Assembly: GCA_903949285.1 (NCBI GenBank)
Contig: CAJAYT010000101.1
Coordinates: 27,285-91,284, forward strand
Origin: an uncultured Burkholderiales bacterium
Lineage (GTDB): Bacteria > Pseudomonadota > Gammaproteobacteria > Burkholderiales > Burkholderiaceae_C
DNA: 64,000 bases
Reading direction: 5' to 3'
The notes beneath the pieces were generated by a model. That model saw only the letters and a program-made list of their open reading frames with translations. It had not been told where the DNA came from and did not search any database. Positions 9,501 through 17,257 of this stretch are shown one piece after another. Each line of letters begins with the position of its first letter. The first letter of the stretch is position 1. A program made the translations under genes and the position numbers.

Positions 9501-10167
9501 CCTGGGGAGCTAGACCCACGGGGATGTCAGCGTTTGGGATGCGATTTTTATTAACAAATTTATTTTTTAATTTATCCAACAACTCTTCAGGAGTCTTTGG
9601 ATACCCTGTGAGTCCAAGGAGTTGCTGCGCACTAAGGGGGTACAAGAACTTGCGCCAATATGCCTGAGCAGCTGCTAATTTAAGATTTTGTGAATCCTCA
9701 GAGAGCGACTGCTCAAATAAACTTTTACTCTCAAAAGCATGTTCTTTGAGCATTCGAGCGCTCCATGCATGAATTGTAAAGATCGCTGCCTCATCCATCC
9801 ACTGAGCAGAGAGATCTAGTCTCTTAGCGCAGTGCGGCCACAAACTTGGCTCATACATATTTTTTAAAGATTTCAGGAAATCATCTACTTTTGGATCCTC
9901 AGTGTGGGGACTTTGAAAATAAAGTGCAGCCTCATGTAAACGTGCTCTAATGCGGCCCCTCAACTCTGCAGTCGCCATTTCTGTAAACGTCATCACCAAA
10001 ATATCCGGTGGGTTGAGTCCATTGGCATAAGCGGGAGGTAGACCGTGCCCAAGTACCAAGCGAACATACAGCGCAGAAAGCGTCCAAGTCTTCCCCGTAC
10101 CCGCAGAAGCCTCAATAATACGCAGGCCATCTAGAGGCAAAGACAATACGTCCAAATTTTGAGTCAT
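6580..10167 (-). CDS. recB: RecBCD exonuclease V subunit RecB
   Basis: The beta subunit: a 3'-5' UvrD-type helicase with a C-terminal nuclease domain that processes DNA ends and loads RecA. Walker A appears at once (EASAGTGKTWTLSALY, residues 19-34), the DEFQDTD Walker B motif near residue 393, and the helicase motif VKIITIHKSKGLEFPLVFLP in the second half. The nuclease site is intact: GFMDLIFEHEGRYYVLDYKSN near residue 1100 supplies the D...DYK triad of the RecB/AddB nuclease family. Length (1195) equals that of E. coli RecB (1180). The ATG overlaps the TGA of recC by 4 bases, so translation is coupled. Nothing in the sequence suggests loss of activity. Confidence 0.95.
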   Translation of the reverse strand: MTQNLDVLSLPLDGLRIIEASAGTGKTWTLSALYVRLVLGHGLPPAYANGLNPPDILVMTFTEMATAELRGRIRARLHEAALYFQSPHTEDPKVDDFLKSLKNMYEPSLWPHCAKRLDLSAQWMDEAAIFTIHAWSARMLKEHAFESKSLFEQSLSEDSQNLKLAAAQAYWRKFLYPLSAQQLLGLTGYPKTPEELLDKLKNKFVNKNRIPNADIPVGLAPQEVLKGWDNFQEKYDTAASAARDVWTAENSLKIQTVLRERTLAKTIKGYRLDWLGGWLSKMQDWQGGAQIELKILERFSLSKLQNCGWEEAHEIAGLSKIDALCEVLQEMPKIDMEDLFDHAAHEIDLLYERSKGEVGQFDFSDLLKNLYIAVNADDSRLATTIRTQYPVALVDEFQDTDPWQYGALKKIYVQERTDDSGLIIIGDPKQAIYGFRGADLDTYLSARRDAQENIYTLPKNYRSTQGLVSAVNHIFSVAEKPFKDIDFVSVEAAVEIEPLKLGSAEQPALTVWYANTNNVLNKDTYNHVMSSLFAAQIVTLLNAKAAQPNEMAVLVRDFKEANAIRQALAKLGVRSVYLSDKESVFASEEARELRLILMAVAHPKSTSQLRCAVTTKIWGLSLDNELEQLIHDEESWQALIDSFHIYQAIWQKQGFLPMLHRLIHENQIAHKLLSGISNERTNGERVLTNLLHLGDLLQAASLKVHGEEALIRYLEEQLRDPQSSGESAVLRLESEANLVKIITIHKSKGLEFPLVFLPFISNFKPESANSDRSDQSRIEEDIRLFYVALTRAQRALWMGLAPMVKDFNKKSNSPKSAVSVLLNRQNSEDLVSKLSLWSACPHILVSPAPTLGEQRYTAIESAVALQGALTPKQKFISNWWTASFSSISKGSAKDQGNHFEPVSSVDEKLADSQVDNFKSTDEDLSLIGAALREPGAAGLASPSGMPSAYDEIPSSSLLGTLLHDLLEWQFKYGWPITAQSPDKLLQSEWTLMLEVKLLKLNLGEELRDLLVSWIHKIVTTKYMASDFNFPLSSLSLRDMNMGNAWAEMGFTLPVKSMEVARLDTLITKHVLAHLPRPSLIPKQMNGMLTGFMDLIFEHEGRYYVLDYKSNRLSGYSNEDLQTSILGHRYDVQYTLYLLALHRLLKSRLDDYDYDEHVGGAIYLFLRGIQFESQGVFVDRPSKALILALDEAFKGV

Positions 10168-13100
10168 GCAGTTGGCCCGTCCGTACCGTAGACCCGAGTG
10201 GCACGGGCCATGTCACTATAAAGTGCCTGCGCAAGCGCAGGGAGCTCAAAGCGCAGTGCATCATAGTCTTCAAACGAACGTATTAAATATGCTGATTCGC
10301 TGCGCTCACCATCTCGTTGGAATGAGGGTTCAAATACTTTTTGAGCGTTTTCGTGAGAGTTCTCTAACTCCTCAGTGCTTTCGCCCGATTCAATCTTGCT
10401 GTTATAAATTTCACTTTGCAGCCATATCCAGCCTGTCTTACAAGCGACGGGTATAGGACGCATCCAAGCCTGCTTAAATAGGCCCACGAGTTTTTGTAAA
10501 ACCTGGAGTGCGTGTACCGGATCCATAGGATCGATCACAATCTGTGCATCTGAGCCTAATTGAACACTCTTAACACGGAGGCCTTGTGCACTAGCCACAA
10601 GATGGTTAACCCAGAGTTGAGCAACGATGTCGCCTCTTGGAAATCGGTAATCCTTAATTTTCTCGCTGACTGCGCCTACTCTTTGCACAAGTTGCAAATA
10701 ATCCAATCCATTCGAACCTGGACTTGGCTTAGCCCTGAGTTTCAAGAGTGCCCCCTCAATGGACGCGCCCTCAAGTTGAAGTGATATTTTTATGGGATCG
10801 CAATCCTGCGGGTATTGAGTAGTCCACTCATCCCTTTGATCAATTACGTCCTGAACCTTCTTGTGTATTCTTTGAGAAACATGAACACCGTATCCTTGCA
10901 TCGGTAAGCGACCCGATAGCTTTAAATTATGCAACCCCAGCTCGACATTTTCAACTTTTAACAACTCATCTGAAATTTTATATTCCTCCAAGTGATTGAG
11001 TGCGAAAGGCTCTGCCTCGCTAATCTCCTCATCCAGAGTATCGATCGTTATATTTAATCTATTTCTAAAGAAAATCTCCACCGGGCGGCGCAGCAAGCGG
11101 TGAATATCGCCTGGAGAAAGTTGCATATGCTGGTCAAGCAGACCTTGCTTGACCGTAGTCAAGCGAGATTGATTTGCACCGATCAGCTCCTTGCTCTGCA
11201 ATTGAGTGGGTTCCCAGTCTTTATCGTATGTAATGAACTCACTCCCCGTTTCGAAATATTTCTTTGAAAAGGGTTGTAGAGGATACTTTACTGGCTCAAC
11301 CTTGGTATCCCAAGAGTCGTTCAAAAAATCAATGAGTTGCGCGACCAATACCGATGGAGGCTTTTCAGAGTTATCTCGTGCACTATGTCCTTGCCAACTG
11401 ATATAGAGCTTTTTACGAGCACAAAGCAGCGCCTCCAAAAACAAATATCGATCATCCTCTCGCCGCGATCGATCCCCGGTTCTCCAGTTGCGAGACATCA
11501 AATCAAAGTCTCTGGAAGAAGTTTGTCTTGGGAAGTCACCGTCGTTCATTCCCAGCAAACAAATAATCTTGAATGGAATTGAGCGCATGGGCATGAGTGT
11601 TCCAAATTGAACTCCTCCGCCAAAAAACCGTTGTTGTAAACCGATCTCTTCCAATTGATTCAACCAATAGTCTCGAACCACGTGCAATTCAATCTTTTGA
11701 GTTAATTCGCATTCATTACAAATTTTTTGCCACTGCTCCAAAGGCTCGAAAATTTTCTCTAACAGTCGTTCTTGTGCATCATCACACGCTTCAAAGAAAA
11801 GCCCTAATATGTCTTTGAAAATAAGAACCCATTCGTTTGCTGTATGTTCCTGATTTAATGCAGTATTGATATTTTCAATGGCATCAATCCAAATTAACAG
11901 TTTGCCAATTAGAGGGCCATCTAAACCATTCACACCCGGGTAAGCTAGGGTTGACTCCCAGGACTGTTGGTTTGCGAGTGCGTACCCTAAGAATATTCTA
12001 CGAAGTCCAAATGCCCAAGTATTTTGATCCAAGTCTTTTAGACCTTTGTCCATTCCGTGCTGAACTCTATGATCACTGTTTAACCCCCACCTTACCCCGG
12101 ACCCAAAAAGCCATGTTCTTAGTTGCTCTAGTTCAGGACTAGATAAATCAAATTTTTTGCAAACCGCATCTACTTCAAAAAGATTTAACCAATCTATCAA
12201 ACTAACTTTTAGGGTTGGAGTAGATAACAGTTGGGTTAATGCCCTAACAATGGGAGTTTCTTTAGTTGTTGTGTCTGCAATAGAGAAAGGTATGAACCTC
12301 GTGTCAGCATTAGAAAATCGTCCAAAAACTGCTTTTATATGCGGCAGGAAAGTCTCCATCTCAGGAACCATAACCATGATATGTTCTGGCCTAATTTCTG
12401 AGTCGCGATCAAACCAAGAGTGGAGTTGATCGTGAAGTACTTCAATTTCTCTTTGTGCGCTGTGTACGCTTATAAATTGAATTGAATGATCTGTCTCAAC
12501 TTTTGCTAATTTACTGGGTCCTCCTGGCGCTGGATTAAGGTTCAAAATCGAAGACTGTACATGAGCTAATTGGCTATGTTCAGGTACGTCATCACTAATG
12601 GGATCGTTAAATACTTCAACTTTATGTAACTTACCTTTGTAAGATTCAACATTGTCAAAGTCATCCAGCAAGTGAAAATAATCTCTACCTTGCTTACCCC
12701 ACGAGGCTAATAAGGGATGCGAGGCCATATGTAAATCGCGCGGATTGATTGGCTGTCGTCTCCTCGCCAATGCGCGAAGCATCTCGTTGCCGTCTACGAT
12801 ATCGCCCCAATAAGACTGGCAAGGATTTTGGACAAACATGAACACTTGACAAATTTCACCTAATTTAGCAAAAGCTTCGATAATTTGCGGTGGTAGGGAG
12901 GAGATACCGAAGATTACAACTCTTTGCGGGATGCCTTCAGGTTTTTTGCGTGTTCTTCGAAACTCTTCAATGACCAGATTCATCTTTTCTAAAAACTGTG
13001 CGTGTACATTAGCCCTTGATGCATTTGCCAATATGGGGCCTATATCTGCCCTTAATTCACGCCATAGCTCAGATTGCCAAATGTCGTCTTGCCCTAACAA

Positions 13101-13646
13101 AAGTGGTTTGCCGGGACTCTTTAAGTAAGCATCGGAAATTAGTTGATCATCTCCATTTGCCCAGTCCATCAACCAATCGGCTCGGTAATTCTGATATCCA
13201 TCAAAGACATCCGAGATCTGGTTAGCCAACTGATATAGACGCCTACTGTCGTTAGATTCGCCGATGTATTTCCTTAAAGGTTGGAAGATGGGTTTTTCAA
13301 TAAGCGTTGGCAGAATTTTGTATAAACGCCAAGTCAAATTTTTCTTATCAAAAGGCATATGCACAGGTATTCGCACATCGCTGAGTACCTTTCTGTAGAT
13401 ACCCCATAAATAGCTACTGGGTAACTCTATTCGGGTTGCAGCACAAATGCCAAACGCATCATCACTGGCCAACGCCATTTCTAACCAGTGCTTCATGCCG
13501 TTGTTTTGTACCAAAATGGTTTCGGGACTTAAAACGGGTAACCGGTAAGTTTTAATGACATCAATTAGCAAGAGACATAAATCTTCCAACCGATTTCCGT
13601 GTAACACCATGAAACCGGGTGAGAATGACTCTGAATTCTTATCCAT
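10164..13646 (-). CDS. recC: RecBCD exonuclease V subunit RecC
   Basis: The gamma subunit, which recognises Chi and splits the DNA strands; it is a helicase/nuclease fold without activity. Family features are the N-terminal LHGNRLEDLCLLLIDVI and ILVQNNGMKHWLEMALA segments, FGISSLPPQIIEAF, HIMVMVPEMETFLPHI, and RSIPFKIICLLGMNDGDFPR in the middle. The 1160-residue length agrees with E. coli RecC (1122). It is the first gene of the recCBD block; 97 non-coding bases separate its start from the transporter gene stop behind it, and any promoter must lie there or upstream. The Chi sequence this enzyme would read cannot be deduced from the protein. Confidence 0.93.
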   Translation of the reverse strand: MDKNSESFSPGFMVLHGNRLEDLCLLLIDVIKTYRLPVLSPETILVQNNGMKHWLEMALASDDAFGICAATRIELPSSYLWGIYRKVLSDVRIPVHMPFDKKNLTWRLYKILPTLIEKPIFQPLRKYIGESNDSRRLYQLANQISDVFDGYQNYRADWLMDWANGDDQLISDAYLKSPGKPLLLGQDDIWQSELWRELRADIGPILANASRANVHAQFLEKMNLVIEEFRRTRKKPEGIPQRVVIFGISSLPPQIIEAFAKLGEICQVFMFVQNPCQSYWGDIVDGNEMLRALARRRQPINPRDLHMASHPLLASWGKQGRDYFHLLDDFDNVESYKGKLHKVEVFNDPISDDVPEHSQLAHVQSSILNLNPAPGGPSKLAKVETDHSIQFISVHSAQREIEVLHDQLHSWFDRDSEIRPEHIMVMVPEMETFLPHIKAVFGRFSNADTRFIPFSIADTTTKETPIVRALTQLLSTPTLKVSLIDWLNLFEVDAVCKKFDLSSPELEQLRTWLFGSGVRWGLNSDHRVQHGMDKGLKDLDQNTWAFGLRRIFLGYALANQQSWESTLAYPGVNGLDGPLIGKLLIWIDAIENINTALNQEHTANEWVLIFKDILGLFFEACDDAQERLLEKIFEPLEQWQKICNECELTQKIELHVVRDYWLNQLEEIGLQQRFFGGGVQFGTLMPMRSIPFKIICLLGMNDGDFPRQTSSRDFDLMSRNWRTGDRSRREDDRYLFLEALLCARKKLYISWQGHSARDNSEKPPSVLVAQLIDFLNDSWDTKVEPVKYPLQPFSKKYFETGSEFITYDKDWEPTQLQSKELIGANQSRLTTVKQGLLDQHMQLSPGDIHRLLRRPVEIFFRNRLNITIDTLDEEISEAEPFALNHLEEYKISDELLKVENVELGLHNLKLSGRLPMQGYGVHVSQRIHKKVQDVIDQRDEWTTQYPQDCDPIKISLQLEGASIEGALLKLRAKPSPGSNGLDYLQLVQRVGAVSEKIKDYRFPRGDIVAQLWVNHLVASAQGLRVKSVQLGSDAQIVIDPMDPVHALQVLQKLVGLFKQAWMRPIPVACKTGWIWLQSEIYNSKIESGESTEELENSHENAQKVFEPSFQRDGERSESAYLIRSFEDYDALRFELPALAQALYSDMARATRVYGTDGPTA

Positions 13647-13743
13647 TTAAATGCTAAGCGTAACTTTGGTGATTTGTGTTTCCAACCATATTAAACGAAA
13701 GGGGCTAGGTTAATGCGCCTGCGCTCACAACCATTTCCCCAAA

Positions 13744-14652
13744 CTATGCAGCCGCATAGATTCCACCCACGATTAATGCAAATGCAACTGCATGAAAGAC
13801 CTCTGGTCCCTCACCAAGAAGCAAACTAGACAATACGGCAGCAAAAAGTGGGGTCAAATTAGCAAAAAAACCAGCAATATTAGTCCCCACACGCTGAATC
13901 CCCAGCCCCCAACACCGATAGGCTGCTATAGCGGGGCCCAGTGAAACAAACATAAGAGCGCCCAACAGTGGCCAACTGTAAACAATGTGAGCAGGCGTTA
14001 GGCTCCACTCACCCGCGGTAAATACCGAACTCCAACCCAGTCCCATAATGATCTGGGCCATTAAAAAGTATTTCCAGTCCCCTCGTATTTCAGGCGGGTC
14101 AGCTTGCGTTCCTGATAATAGCCAACTGTACCAAGACCAAGCCAACACAGCGATTAACACGTAGATATCCCCGATGACCCAGTGAAGGTTGAATACCTGG
14201 CTCAAATCTCCCCTACAAAGCACCAATAAGACACCTGTAATCGATAGTACTGCCCCCAAGCACTGTCGCATCCTTAGTTTTTGTCCAAAAAATAAAACCC
14301 CAAGGGTCAACATGACTACTGGAGCAATGGAGCCAACCAACGTTACGTTGATTGGTGATGAGGTATGAAGCGCGAGGTATTGAAAGCTGTTGTAACTCCC
14401 AACCCCCAATAATCCCAAAAGCGCATAGCGCCTCCAGTACACCCAGAGCAAACTACGGGGGAGCAGTAGCTTATAAGTAAAGGGTAGCAAGAATACAAAA
14501 GCAAAAATCCACCTTAAAGCGTTTAAGGTGAGAGGCGGCACCCATTCACTGACGAGCCTGCCAACCACTGCATTTCCTGCCCAAAGTAGGGGGGGGACTG
14601 TCAAAAGGGCAGCGGTGCGAAGGCTAACTGTGGGTTTAGCAGAGGAGGTCAA
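13744..14652 (-). CDS. EamA/DMT-family membrane transporter
   Basis: A ten-helix drug/metabolite transporter-type inner-membrane protein with two EamA repeats. Hydrophobic helices are obvious throughout (for example ALLTVPPLLWAGNAVVG, RWIFAFVFLLPFTYKLL, GDIYVLIAVLAWSWYSWLLS, FALIVGGIYAAA), and the WAGN and LVGSIAPVVMLTLGVLFFGQ motifs are typical. The frame extends upstream to a TTG at 14739, but those extra residues (Cys/Arg-rich) do not fit the family. A TTG at 14652 gives about 302 residues with a short cytoplasmic N-terminus before the first helix, the usual DMT length, so I prefer it. No ATG candidate exists near the N-terminus. Substrate cannot be predicted. It diverges from the quinone oxidoreductase gene. 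Confidence 0.82.
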   Translation of the reverse strand: MTSSAKPTVSLRTAALLTVPPLLWAGNAVVGRLVSEWVPPLTLNALRWIFAFVFLLPFTYKLLLPRSLLWVYWRRYALLGLLGVGSYNSFQYLALHTSSPINVTLVGSIAPVVMLTLGVLFFGQKLRMRQCLGAVLSITGVLLVLCRGDLSQVFNLHWVIGDIYVLIAVLAWSWYSWLLSGTQADPPEIRGDWKYFLMAQIIMGLGWSSVFTAGEWSLTPAHIVYSWPLLGALMFVSLGPAIAAYRCWGLGIQRVGTNIAGFFANLTPLFAAVLSSLLLGEGPEVFHAVAFALIVGGIYAAA

Positions 14653-14914
14653 GATAATTAGGTTTAAAAACTGAGCGCGGCAAATGGATAATAAAGAACT
14701 AGTTCTACGCAAGTCCAGATTTGCGCATACACTGCACAACTAATATTGATTCTTACAAAAAATCAATTCATTACCTGTTTAAGTATAGACGTGAAAATTC
14801 ATCAGAGATTGAAACTGCCATAAAAATCCATTGAATCTGCCGAGTAAGGCGTTCACGTAGATTTTTAATAATCACAACAGTATCAATTTAACAAACTTTT
14901 AAAAAGGAGCCTAA

Positions 14915-15898
14915 ATGTCAAGAGCAGTCATTATCGAAAAAAATGGTGGTCCACAGGAGCTTAAGGTCGTTGACGTTAAGGTGGGAGAGCCTGGTGAAGG
15001 CGAGATTAAAATTGCGCACAAAGCAGTAGGGCTTAACTATATCGATGTCTATCAACGCGCTGGACTCTATGCCTTGCCACTACCCCTTCATATGGGAATG
15101 GAAGCCTCTGGGATTATTACTGGCGTTGGTGCCGGAGTGACTCACTTAAAAGTGGGTGACCGTGCGGCCTACGCCAGCAACCCTCCCGGGAGCTACAGCG
15201 AAGAGCGCGTCATGCCAGCCAAGTGCGTTGTTAAATTACCAGAGGCCATCTCCTTTGAGACGGGCGCTGCGATGATGCTCAAAGGCCTAACGGCACAATA
15301 CCTACTCAAACGCACACTCCCACAGGGAGGTCTGCATAAGGGGGACTTTGTCCTGTTTCACGCAGCAGCAGGTGGAGTTGGTTTGATTGCCTGTCAGTGG
15401 GCTCGTGCTTTAGGATACCAATTAATTGGGACCGCTGGAAGTGATGAAAAATGTGCACTTGCAAAGACCAACGGAGCAGCCTTTACGATCAACTACTCCA
15501 AAGAAGACTTCCTGATTCGCGTCAAAGAAATCACGGGTGGCAAAGGGGTTAAGGTCGTTTACGACTCAGTTGGAAAGGACACCTGGGAGAAGTCGCTTGA
15601 TTGCTTGGCTCCGCTTGGGCTTTTTGCTAGCTTTGGCAATGCATCAGGGCCTGTACCCCCTTTCTCCCCCGGCATATTGGCCGGCAAAGGATCCCTGTAC
15701 ATGACTCGTCAAACGCTTTTCACTCACCTGGCAACTCGCGAGAGTACCCAGGCCATGGCTGATGATTTGTTTGATGCGGTTATCACTGGAAAAATTCATA
15801 TACACATTGATCAAACCTACAAACTTGAAAACGTTCAACAAGCTCATATAGATTTAGAGGCAAGAAAGACAACGGGTTGCACAATCCTAACCCTCTAA
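14915..15898 (+). CDS. qor: NADPH:quinone oxidoreductase (zinc-independent MDR family)
   Basis: A cytoplasmic medium-chain dehydrogenase/reductase of the quinone oxidoreductase type, expected to reduce quinones or electrophilic enones with NADPH. The family signature GVGAGVTHLKVGDRAAY is present, the zinc-binding cysteines of alcohol dehydrogenases are absent, and the Rossmann motif appears as HAAAGGVGLIACQWARALG. The 327-residue length is that of E. coli QorA. A strong ribosome site (AAGGAG) lies 6-7 bases before the ATG. The gene stands alone and ends at a strong hairpin terminator 18 bases after the stop. Confidence 0.9.
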   Translation: MSRAVIIEKNGGPQELKVVDVKVGEPGEGEIKIAHKAVGLNYIDVYQRAGLYALPLPLHMGMEASGIITGVGAGVTHLKVGDRAAYASNPPGSYSEERVMPAKCVVKLPEAISFETGAAMMLKGLTAQYLLKRTLPQGGLHKGDFVLFHAAAGGVGLIACQWARALGYQLIGTAGSDEKCALAKTNGAAFTINYSKEDFLIRVKEITGGKGVKVVYDSVGKDTWEKSLDCLAPLGLFASFGNASGPVPPFSPGILAGKGSLYMTRQTLFTHLATRESTQAMADDLFDAVITGKIHIHIDQTYKLENVQQAHIDLEARKTTGCTILTL

Positions 15899-15915
15899 TT
15901 TAAGAGCTTTAATCT

Positions 15916-15957
15916 AGAAAAGGGTTTAAATCTTATGGATTTAAACCCTTTTCTTTT
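15916..15957 (+). terminator. Intrinsic terminator after qor
   Basis: A perfect 17-bp inverted repeat (15916-15932 with 15938-15954) with a 5-base loop (TTATG) starts 17 bases after the qor stop and runs into a T-rich end. The left arm is preceded by A residues, so it could act in both directions. Confidence 0.85.
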
Positions 15958-16378
15958 AACCTACCCAATTTATATACAGGTTATATTATTTAATTTGCCT
16001 GCAAAACTGCATTTGAGGATTTTGTCACTTGTATGCTTTTTCTATTTTTTAAAGTGTTGATTGTTGGATAAGAATATCCTAGTCCAATTGCTCATTTGTT
16101 AATCCCTCAAAACAGAGAAACGTTGTTAAAAATTGAATAAGTTGATTTATTGGCAACAGAAATCTACCTGGTTTTGCGCAATCGTATCGGAAGATAAATT
16201 TGGTTATTTTTCCGCTTAGTTAATATTAGTTGCCAAAGATGCTTTTGACAAGATCAAAAGTATCTGGCGAATGCTAGCAAGTAGTAAAACCGCATTCTGT
16301 AAAAAAATGAATTTAGATCAATATTGTTAAGATTGGCTTGATATTTGCTAATGAATTTCTGAATCAAGCAAATAACTC
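15958..16378. other. AT-rich intergenic region upstream of nasT
   Basis: No credible gene is present in these 420 bases. I see a sigma-54 promoter close to nasT (annotated separately), a 7-bp inverted repeat CTTTTGA/TCAAAAG at 16242-16260 with a 5-base spacer, a 5-bp palindrome GGATA-AGAA-TATCC near 16070, and an 8-bp inverted pair TTGGCAAC (16150-16157) and GTTGCCAA (16229-16236). Since sigma-54 promoters need an upstream activator, one of these could be an enhancer, but none matches the NtrC consensus well. Confidence 0.5.
16334..16349 (+). promoter_or_regulatory. Sigma-54 promoter of nasT
   Basis: TGGCTT-GATAT-TTGCT matches the sigma-54 consensus TGGCAC-N5-TTGCA, with GG at 16335-16336 and GC at 16347-16348 separated by exactly 10 bases. 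The predicted start near 16360 leaves a leader of about 19 bases before the nasT ATG. This fits nitrogen control of nitrate assimilation. Confidence 0.7.
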
Positions 16379-17032
16379 ATGAAATCCAAGTCCAACTCAA
16401 TAAAATCTGCCACTAAGCTCAGAATTGTTGTAGTTGTGCCTGACTTGGAGATAGAAGATCCTAGCGACGAACATGCCGTCTCTCAAGCAGAAAGATCCAG
16501 GGCTTTACGGATTGGTCTGTTAGAAAGTGGTTTCAATTTGATAGCATCTCTTCCTGCCGATGTTTTTCTAGCAGACCGCATTAAACAACTCCAACCCGAC
16601 CTGATTATTGTTGACGCAGAATCAGAGGCCCGAGATGCACTCGAGCACGTTGTCTTCGCAACACGGGACGAACGCAGACCCATAGTTCTCTTTACGGATG
16701 ACAGCGATACCTCTCACGTGCGCGACGCAGTCGCGGTGGGGGTATCAGCCTATATTGTTGATGGATTGTCAAGCAAACGCATTCGTCCCATCCTTGATGT
16801 CGCTATGGCTCGCTTCGAATACGAACAAAATCTGCGGCTCGAAAGAGATGATGCGAAAAGTGCACTAGCAGAGCGCACGCTCATAGACCGCGCTAAAGCA
16901 CTTTTAATGGAGCGCCAAGGTCTAAATGAAAACGAGGCGTTCTCCAAACTTCGAAAAGTAGCGATGGACCAAGGCATCAAGCTTGGTGAGGTCGCGAAAC
17001 GAATGCTTGATATGGCACATTTATTAGGCTAG
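16379..17032 (+). CDS. nasT: NasT-type ANTAR response regulator / antiterminator
   Basis: An RNA-binding antiterminator of the NasT family that switches on nitrate assimilation operons by stabilising a leader hairpin. Residues 15-145 form a receiver-like domain with D79 in LIIVDAES at the usual phosphorylation position. Residues 155-212 form an ANTAR domain: a long helix (LERDDAKSALAERTLIDRAK, in part) and the conserved ALLMERQGLNENEAFSKLRKVA and KLGEVAKRML stretches. In known systems NasT is held by the nitrate sensor NasS until nitrate is present. No separate nasS lies beside it here. The gene has its own sigma-54 promoter, and the leader it should act on lies directly downstream, before nrtA. 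No strong ribosome site precedes the ATG; an alternative start is not apparent. Confidence 0.88.
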   Translation: MKSKSNSIKSATKLRIVVVVPDLEIEDPSDEHAVSQAERSRALRIGLLESGFNLIASLPADVFLADRIKQLQPDLIIVDAESEARDALEHVVFATRDERRPIVLFTDDSDTSHVRDAVAVGVSAYIVDGLSSKRIRPILDVAMARFEYEQNLRLERDDAKSALAERTLIDRAKALLMERQGLNENEAFSKLRKVAMDQGIKLGEVAKRMLDMAHLLG

Positions 17033-17054
17033 AGCCCCGGTTTAGCGCTTAAAT

Positions 17055-17096
17055 ATGGTGCAAGATATTTAAATTGCACCATCCTCGGGATGTTTT
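17055..17096 (+). promoter_or_regulatory. Overlapping dyads after nasT: possible terminator and NtrC-like half-sites
   Basis: A 9-bp perfect inverted repeat, ATGGTGCAA (17055-17063) and TTGCACCAT (17074-17082), is followed by a second hairpin CATCC-TCG-GGATG (17080-17092) with four T residues behind it. The two hairpins share bases 17080-17082, so they compete. The second could terminate nasT transcription. The GGTGCA/TGCACC half-sites resemble NtrC half-sites but are in reversed order; they sit about 65-92 bases upstream of the predicted nrtA transcription start, a plausible enhancer position. Confidence 0.45.
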
Positions 17097-17120
17097 AAAG
17101 GTAATTTCAGCGAAAACTCT

Positions 17121-17137
17121 GGGCATATCTTTTGCAT
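17121..17137 (+). promoter_or_regulatory. Sigma-54 promoter of the nrt-nir-nas operon
   Basis: GGGCAT-ATCTT-TTGCA matches TGGCAC-N5-TTGCA, with GG at 17122-17123 and GC at 17134-17135 and exactly 10 bases between them. Transcription should begin near 17147, only three bases before the first leader hairpin. Promoter, hairpins and terminator fit together without gaps, which strengthens each call. Confidence 0.75.
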
Positions 17138-17149
17138 TGACATACTCAA

Positions 17150-17182
17150 CGAGCAATGACATGTTCGAGGACAAAGACGTCC
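17150..17182 (+). promoter_or_regulatory. ANTAR-target tandem hairpins (P1-P2) in the nas leader
   Basis: P1 (17150-17167) has a 6-bp stem CGAGCA/TGTTCG with one G-U pair and the 6-base loop ATGACA. One base later P2 (17169-17182) has the stem GGAC/GTCC and the 6-base loop AAAGAC, with A at position 1 and G at position 4 as in the described ANTAR recognition loops. P1 has A at position 1 but its G is at position 3, so it is a less perfect match. P2 uses bases 17173-17182 that otherwise form the left arm of the downstream terminator, so binding by NasT would block termination. The protein and RNA assignment is inference supported by the adjacent nasT gene. Confidence 0.72.
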
Positions 17183-17226
17183 GCAAGCTACTTAAACATT
17201 AGGTAGCTCGCGGACGTCTTTTTCGT
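17173..17226 (+). terminator. Regulated leader terminator before nrtA
   Basis: The left arm 17173-17191 pairs with 17203-17221 over 18 base pairs with a single A-C mismatch (17185/17209), leaving a loop of about 11 bases, and the hairpin runs into TTTTTCGTTT. It lies 32 bases before the nrtA start and overlaps P2 of the ANTAR target, the arrangement expected for transcription attenuation. Confidence 0.85.
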
Positions 17227-17257
17227 TTCTACGCGTTTTATTTAAGGAGTTAATGCT

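Noticed and set aside
17055..17082. Canonical NtrC binding site
   Set aside because: The half-sites are GGTGCA then TGCACC, the reverse of TGCACC-N5-GGTGCA, and the flanks do not supply the missing halves. Kept only as a weak enhancer candidate.
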